From: Himantopus leucocephalus
Taxonomy: Eukaryota > Chordata > Aves > Charadriiformes > Recurvirostridae
DNA length: 64,000 nt
Reading direction: 5' to 3'
Assembly: GCA_003993805.1 (NCBI GenBank)
Contig: RSEF01000002.1
Location: 11,477,168 to 11,541,167 of the forward strand
Made by a program: the position numbers and the translations under genes. This document shows, in pieces, positions 59,182 to 64,000 of this stretch. Every line of letters starts with the position of its first letter. Position 1 is the stretch's first letter. Below the pieces are notes generated by a model, which searched no databases, had not been told where the DNA came from, and saw only the letters and a program-made list of their open reading frames with translations.

Positions 59182-59630
59182 AGAATCATAGAATCATGGA
59201 ATTGTTGAGGTTGGAAAGGACCTTTAGTCCATCTAGTCCAACCATTAACCTAACCTGACAAAAACCACTTCTAAACCATGTCCCCAAGTACCACATCTAC
59301 CCTTTTTTTAAATGCCTCCAGGGATGGCGACTCCACCGCCTCCCTGGGCAGCCTATTCCAATGTTGAATAACCCTTTCAGTGAAAAAGAATTTCCTAATA
59401 TCCAACCTAAACCTCGCCTGGCTTAACTTTAACCCATTTCCTCTCATTCTATCCCTTGTCACTAGGGAGAAGAGGTCAGTCCCCATCTCTCTACAACCTC
59501 CTTTCAGGTAATTGTACAGAGTGATAAGGTCTCCCCTCAGCCTCCTCTTCTCCAGGCTAAACAGCCCCAGTTCCCTCAGTCGTTCCTCATAAGACTTGTT
59601 CTCCAGACCCCTCACCAGCTTCGTTGCCCT
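59182..59630 (-). mobile_element. CR1 LINE fragment, 3' end, minus strand
   Basis: The + strand starts agaatcatagaatcatgg and continues with the reverse complement of a CR1 3' end. The minus strand has an uninterrupted frame of 114 codons (59,615-59,271) with [20 protein letters not shown], then [20 protein letters not shown] and [18 protein letters not shown], the C-terminus of the CR1 reverse-transcriptase ORF. It is longer and less decayed than the copy at 53 kb, so it is probably younger. 5'-truncated. Confidence 0.94.
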
Positions 59631-59735
59631 TGAAGATCGTGCACATGAAGGTAAGTGTCAAGCAATGGAGCCTGTCTAACCCTGTGGCATCAGGCACCTG
59701 ATTTTAGGGGCCTATGTTTTAATTTTCTCACCTAG

Positions 59736-59892
59736 GTGAGCCCATTGCAAACCGAGGAGCTCCAGGTGCTGGGACACGCAGCCGGGCTGCTCTTAGCCCC
59801 ACATGCAGCCTGGAGGCTTGGACGGACTGCTGCCTGCCGAGTTCAGCCAAGGGGCTCTGGGATAACACCCAAGAAATGGGAAATGTATGGAG
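59736..59892 (+). CDS. candidate exon 2 of an unidentified gene
   Basis: Preceded by ttttctcacctag and followed by GAG|gtagga. In phase 0 it reads VSPLQTEELQVLGHAAGLLL, then APHAAWRLGRTAACRVQPRG and SGITPKKWEMYG, ending one base into the next codon. The phase fits both neighbours in the chain. No family is recognised. A CR1 fragment lies just upstream, in the putative intron. Confidence 0.38.
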
Positions 59893-60311
59893 GTAGGAGG
59901 ACAGACGGGGTGCAAGACAAGGACAGAGGTTATCCCAACTGAAAAGGTTCAGGAAACTAAAAAAACCCCACGTCTATATCAGGGAAAAGGCAGGACTGAA
60001 GCAGGGAAGTGTGGAGAGAAGACTGGAGTAAGAAAAGCAGCTGCATGCAAGAAGAAAATAGTGTTTCCATGAAGCAAGGCGGGGAGGGGAGTGTGGCATG
60101 GCCGGTATTCATGGAGCAGAGGAAGAGAATTTAAGCCAACAACTGCCCAAAAGAAATTAGCGGCCAAGGAGATACACAGGAATTAAACTTTCCATTGCAG
60201 ACACGTGTGCTAATTAACATTTCTAGGGTGCCTCTCACACACATTTGATTTTGGATACTTTCCTGAAATCCACAGGGGGATTTTTTTTCATGTGTCCCCT
60301 TCTCTCCCCAG

Positions 60312-60487
60312 TGCCGCAGCTGCCCGCCGGGGTGAGGATACACACTCAGGTGCATTCGCAGGGGCTCACAGCCGTGGCCGGGCCCTGCGTGGCCGTGCTG
60401 CAGCCGCAGCGGCTCAGCAAAGGCGGCCACCTGCGCAGGGGCCATGGTGGAGACACAGGGGATGTGGTGGAGACACAGGGGATGTGA
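60312..60487 (+). CDS. candidate exon 3 (terminal) of an unidentified gene
   Basis: Preceded by the strong acceptor tctctccccag. Joined to the previous segment it reads VPQLPAGVRIHTQVHSQGLT, then AVAGPCVAVLQPQRLSKGGH and LRRGHGGDTGDVVETQGM, stopping at TGA (60,485-60,487). The last residues are encoded by the first copies of the 20-base minisatellite. The frame also stays open upstream through the putative acceptor, so the boundary rests on the splice consensus alone. No family is recognised. Confidence 0.38.
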
Positions 60488-60699
60488 TGGAGATGCAGGG
60501 GATGTGATGGAGACGCAGGGGACGTGATGGAGATGTAGGGGATGTGATGGAGATGCAGGGGCTGTGGTGGAGACGCAGGGGATGCGATGGAGACACAGGG
60601 GATGTGGTGGAGACGCAGGGGATGCGATGGAGACACAGGGGATGCGATGGAGACGCAGGGGATGTGATGGAGACGCAGGGACGCGATGGAGACACAGGG
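60441..60699. repeat. 20-base minisatellite, 13 copies
   Basis: Unit gatgtgatggagacgcaggg with a few variant positions (gatg/gacg, tgtg/tgcg, acac/acgc/atgc). Copies start every 20 bases from 60,441 to 60,661. The thirteenth, at 60,681, lacks one base. Because 20 is not a multiple of three, all frames read through with a 60-base protein period, which produces spurious minus-strand frames of 115-207 codons. Confidence 0.95.
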
Positions 60700-62377
60700 C
60701 CCGAGGATGCGGCTGCGGGGGTGGGCGCTGGCACCTGCCATGGTGGCAACCCACAGCCCACCCTGCCAGCCCAGGGTGTAGGGCCTGCAGAAACGGAATG
60801 GGGAGCGTTTACGTTCTTCCCTTCCCTCCTCTTACATCTCTTTGGTTAGTAAAAGGAAAGAAAAAAAGCAAATGAAGTGTGGTCTCAGTTATAATTATTT
60901 TTTAGTTCAAAGGATGGAAGTATTTTTTCGTCTCAGGGCAAAGCCTTTTAACAGAACAAGAGGCTTTTAACTACTGTTTTAAGCCATGATAAAATGACTA
61001 TTAGAGATCACTCATTTTTGAGTATTTTCTATCAAAAAAACCCAAATTTTCTTAAATGAAAACTTTTCTTAAAATGCTCCCACTTCCAGTGGATCACATA
61101 ACAGGGTTGCAGCCTCCCTGGGAAAGCAGTGCGATTGCATTTTTGCTGTGCGTGCATGGCACACGTGCACTTCTATTGCGCTTCACTTAGGACGAACAGC
61201 ACCATTTACTCCTCCAACCCAATAAAGCCAACACGTCTGCAGGAGAGTGACAAAGTCAGGACACAATGTGTCAGCCCGAGTGAGACGTGACAAAGTGCAA
61301 GTGTTGGAGACAGCAGCCAGAAATGCAGGTTACAATTAGTCTTGTTGACAGTTTGACTTAATTTGGGGTAAAATATATACTTAGCCAGTTTTAATTTGGA
61401 AATGCTGAGCCACAGGAAGAATAATAATTAGAGGACATGGTGAGAGCACTGGCTCGGTGCAGACCTGCTCAAGTCATACTCTTCAAAAAAATAACAACGC
61501 TCTCTAAGCCCACACTTGACTTCAGTTTTGAGTATGGATCAACCCTCTGTCATGAGAGCATTCTCATCAGGGTCCTTAAAGAGCAGCAGGAGTTGCACAG
61601 ATTCCTCGCAGTGCCCATGCGGTTCCTGGTAGGAAGCACATGAGCATCTGGGAGGGCTCTTCTGAAGTCTAGCACCATCAGGCCCACTCAGCTGACGTGG
61701 CGCTGACACCCTGCTACTGCTGAGCTACGCACCCCACGCACGCAGAGTCCCCGGTCAGTGCCACAGTGTCGTAAAGGGACTGCATTAAAAAGATCTACAG
61801 TGCTGTGGTGCAAAAGGACAGATTTCACTGGCAGACCAAATTGCCGCCCTGTCTTCCTACTGCAGCTTCTGGATGGGTTAAACAGATCGGTCCTCCTCTT
61901 CCTCCTCCTTTTCCTCCTCTGCCTCCTGCTCCAAGTGCTGGCACGTTGCTTTGAATTTCAGCCATAGCAGCTTCCATTTAATGAAGCTCCTCCAAGCTCC
62001 AGGAGCTCACAAGGCCTTGGGTGGTCAGTCAGTCAACAAGCTGGAGGACTTCAAACCACCATAAAAATGTCACAATTTCTGCTCTGAGGCGCTGAGCAGT
62101 AACCTACAGGAACGAGTCTATAAATTCCTTTAAGCACGGGCTGTTGCGGGATGGGGGACTCTGGACAGTGCTCTTTGCTGCACTGAAGGATGAGTGCAGG
62201 AGGTGGGAGAGATGGAACTGCTCCCTCTGCCCAGGGAGGTCCCGGCCACAGATCAAGACTAGGTGAAGAATCGGCAAATTATGAACAAGTTGTTAGCAGA
62301 AAAGACTGTAAATAGGTTATATCACTGCAGCTAAATTCTGTACAGAGAGTATACACCCCCCCCCCCAGCCCCCCCGG
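60700..62377. other. intergenic sequence
   Basis: Mixed composition with no recognisable gene. The segment at about 60,880-61,080 is AT-rich. A C-rich run (62,356-62,375) lies near the end. Short open frames only. Confidence 0.65.
62356..62375. repeat. poly-C tract
   Basis: Eleven C, then AG, then seven C. The opposite strand is G-rich and could form a quadruplex-like structure. Confidence 0.85.
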
Positions 62378-62387
62378 GAGCCTTCTG

Positions 62388-63266
62388 CTAAAAGGAAGGG
62401 CTTTGGGCAGGGGTGCCATGCCGGGGAGGAACCCCTGCCAGGCGATGGAGCACAGCCCCGAGCGGGTGACGGGGGCTGGCTGGGCGGCTGTGGGGGACCC
62501 ATGGTGAAGCTTTCAAGGGAATCAAGTGGGGTTTGGGGAAAGGGTGGTGGCGGTGACATTCAAGGCGCGCACAGGGGTAACTCCTCAGTCCCAGGAGTGC
62601 GGGATCGGGCGCCGTGCGGTGCCCTGGGCAGGGAGGGCTCGACCGTGCCAGGCAGCTGGCGAGGGTGAAAGGGTGGCGGGACGGGTTGCGCCGGGACGGG
62701 TTGTGCCGGGCTGGGTTGTGCCGGGCCCGGGAGGAGTTCAGGGAGGCCTGTAGCTCTTCAGCCTCAATTCCCAGTTGCTCTTTCCCTGTGCAGCAGTTGA
62801 TGCTCATCATTGCGGGTAGTTTTCGAAAGGTGGCTCCCGCAGCGGGCCAGCCTTGAGGCGGCTCAGAGCTGTCTGGGCTGGAGCCGGTGGCAGTGCCATC
62901 GCGTCGGCGTGGGACTGCGGGCTGGGCGCAGGGTTCACCCACGGGGGCACCCAGCGGTGTGAGCTGCCCCCCGCTCCCCTTCCCAGGGCCCAGCGTCTCC
63001 CCGACCGCCTGGGGTGAAACACACGCTCCAGGGCTGGGGGGGGTCTTTTTTTTTGCAAGTGCAGCGTTGCACCCATCCAAATATCGCACTGAAACGCAGC
63101 CCCCACGCTGCTGGTGGGAGGGGGTGAGCAGTGCCGGGCTCCGGCTCAGCATCCAGTGCCGACTTCCAGCGGCTCCATTAGCCCAGAGCGGCTTGCTCAC
63201 CGCCGACGTCAGGGAGCCCGGAGTTAAAATGCTGCTGGCTCCAGCGCCCGCAGGAAAAAATAACAA
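62388..63266 (-). other. GC-rich segment with a long minus-strand open frame (292 codons), doubtful
   Basis: The minus strand is open for 292 codons from an ATG at 63,264-63,266. The protein text is rich in Ser, Pro, Ala, Arg and His. It contains a short array (ARHNPARHNPSRRNPSRHP) that comes from the 15-base tandem repeat. I see no domain, signal peptide or membrane segment. The other frames here are also unusually open, as expected at this GC content. It may be a chance frame, an untranslated part of a transcript, or a CpG-rich regulatory segment. I do not call it a gene. Confidence 0.2.
62678..62722. repeat. 15-base tandem repeat, three copies
   Basis: Units gggacgggttgcgcc, gggacgggttgtgcc and gggctgggttgtgcc in direct succession. 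The differences are at CpG-type and neighbouring positions. Confidence 0.9.
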
Positions 63267-64000
63267 GCAATTGCATTACTGAGTTGCACATCTTTCCTTT
63301 CTGCAGGGGAAAAATAAAAGGGTTTCCGGCACTCATGGTCTTTACAGACTTGTGAAAAGACAGGGAAAGGCTCTGTCACTCGGTCAAGTGTTGTCACAGC
63401 CAAAGCAATTCTCTCTGTAGTGCACAAGCCATGCATGGCACAGCTTCTGGCTGAGCTTTTCCTTTGGGAAGGAGCTGGTGTTGCTCCTTGGCAGGGGCTG
63501 AGCAGCAGCGCAGGCGGCAGAGGAGCACCCTGCCCGCACCGTGCTGCCCCAGCTGATGGGGTTTGGACACCAGACCTGCCCAGCTCTCGCGTGGAAACCG
63601 CTCTTATTCCTGCAAACAAGACACAGAAATTCCTCCTAACACCTGTTAAGGGGTGCCCTGATAAGCTGAGGCGCGCGTGGGTGGCCCACGGCAGGCAAAA
63701 CCCTCTCTCCTGATGATGGAGGCTCCGAGAGCTGCTGTGTGCACGGCACTGATTCCCTTTTTGCTTTTAATGGAGCCTTTTTTTACCTTGAAGGCTCTGT
63801 TCCAGGGGACAGGAGCGCATTGGCGTGACCAAGCGCGGTGGGCTCGTGGTTCCCACACACTCTTCCCACGGGAGCACAGGGGGAGGAGAGGCAGAGCCCT
63901 CACCTGGCAGCAAGAGGGACCCGCAGTGGCTGGCTGCAAAAGATACTGCTCCCCTTAACGAAGCAGTTAAAAATAAAATAGTGCTCTGGCTTTATTAATA
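63267..64000. other. intergenic sequence at the window end
   Basis: GC-rich with several overlapping short open frames and no recognisable product. An AATAAA lies at about 63,972 on the + strand and a TTTATT at about 63,992, that is a hexamer on the minus strand. The latter could mark the end of a convergent gene outside the window, but nothing here proves it. Confidence 0.6.

Noticed and set aside
60131..60754. Minus-strand open frame of 207 codons and two further overlapping frames of 131 and 115 codons
   Set aside because: They are produced by the 20-base minisatellite, which lacks stops in all minus frames and gives repeating HPLRLHHIPCVS-like text.
1..64000. CRISPR arrays, operons, prokaryotic defence genes, tRNA or rRNA genes
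   Set aside because: No direct-repeat and spacer array, no compact gene cluster, and no tRNA- or rRNA-like sequence was seen. The window is ordinary vertebrate genomic DNA.

Overview
This is vertebrate nuclear DNA, almost certainly from a bird. One large, intron-rich gene on the + strand fills most of the window. There are two 3'-truncated LINEs whose minus-strand reading frame and 3' terminal repeat are those of avian CR1, and one solo LTR of a type I know from neoavian genomes. Bases 1 to about 57,800 are AT-rich and poor in CpG. The last 6 kb is clearly richer in GC.

Bases 449-53,690 carry the last 12 coding exons of DIP2C (disco-interacting protein 2 homolog C). All 12 exons join in phase, have AG/GT boundaries and end in the stop codon at 53,688-53,690. 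They encode about 519 residues, roughly the last third of a protein of about 1,550 residues, and cover most of its C-terminal adenylate-forming (fatty-acyl-AMP-ligase-like) domain. The 3' UTR runs to a polyadenylation signal at 56,552 and contains four upstream AATAAA hexamers, two Pumilio-type sites and a CpG-retaining block.

The introns hold mostly unremarkable AT-rich sequence. Exceptions are a solo LTR (19,724-20,273), a CR1 fragment directly upstream of the last exon (53,037-53,345), simple repeats, a decayed-looking minus-strand coding region (about 9.5-13.6 kb, unidentified) and a candidate 30-base in-frame microexon (24,642-24,671) behind a very long pyrimidine tract.

Downstream of DIP2C (56.6-64 kb) there is no gene I recognise. 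Three segments at 57,965-58,148, 59,736-59,892 and 60,312-60,487 have consensus splice sites and join in one open frame of about 172 codons, so they may be the end of an undescribed gene. This frame ends inside a 13-copy, 20-base minisatellite. A second CR1 fragment lies in the putative intron. The rest is GC-rich sequence with short tandem repeats and a long but doubtful minus-strand open frame. In human, ZMYND11 lies tail-to-tail with DIP2C, so its 3' end would be expected beyond base 64,000 if synteny holds.

Nothing here resembles a prokaryotic or CRISPR-like system. The two items most worth checking are the candidate microexon and the three-exon chain downstream.
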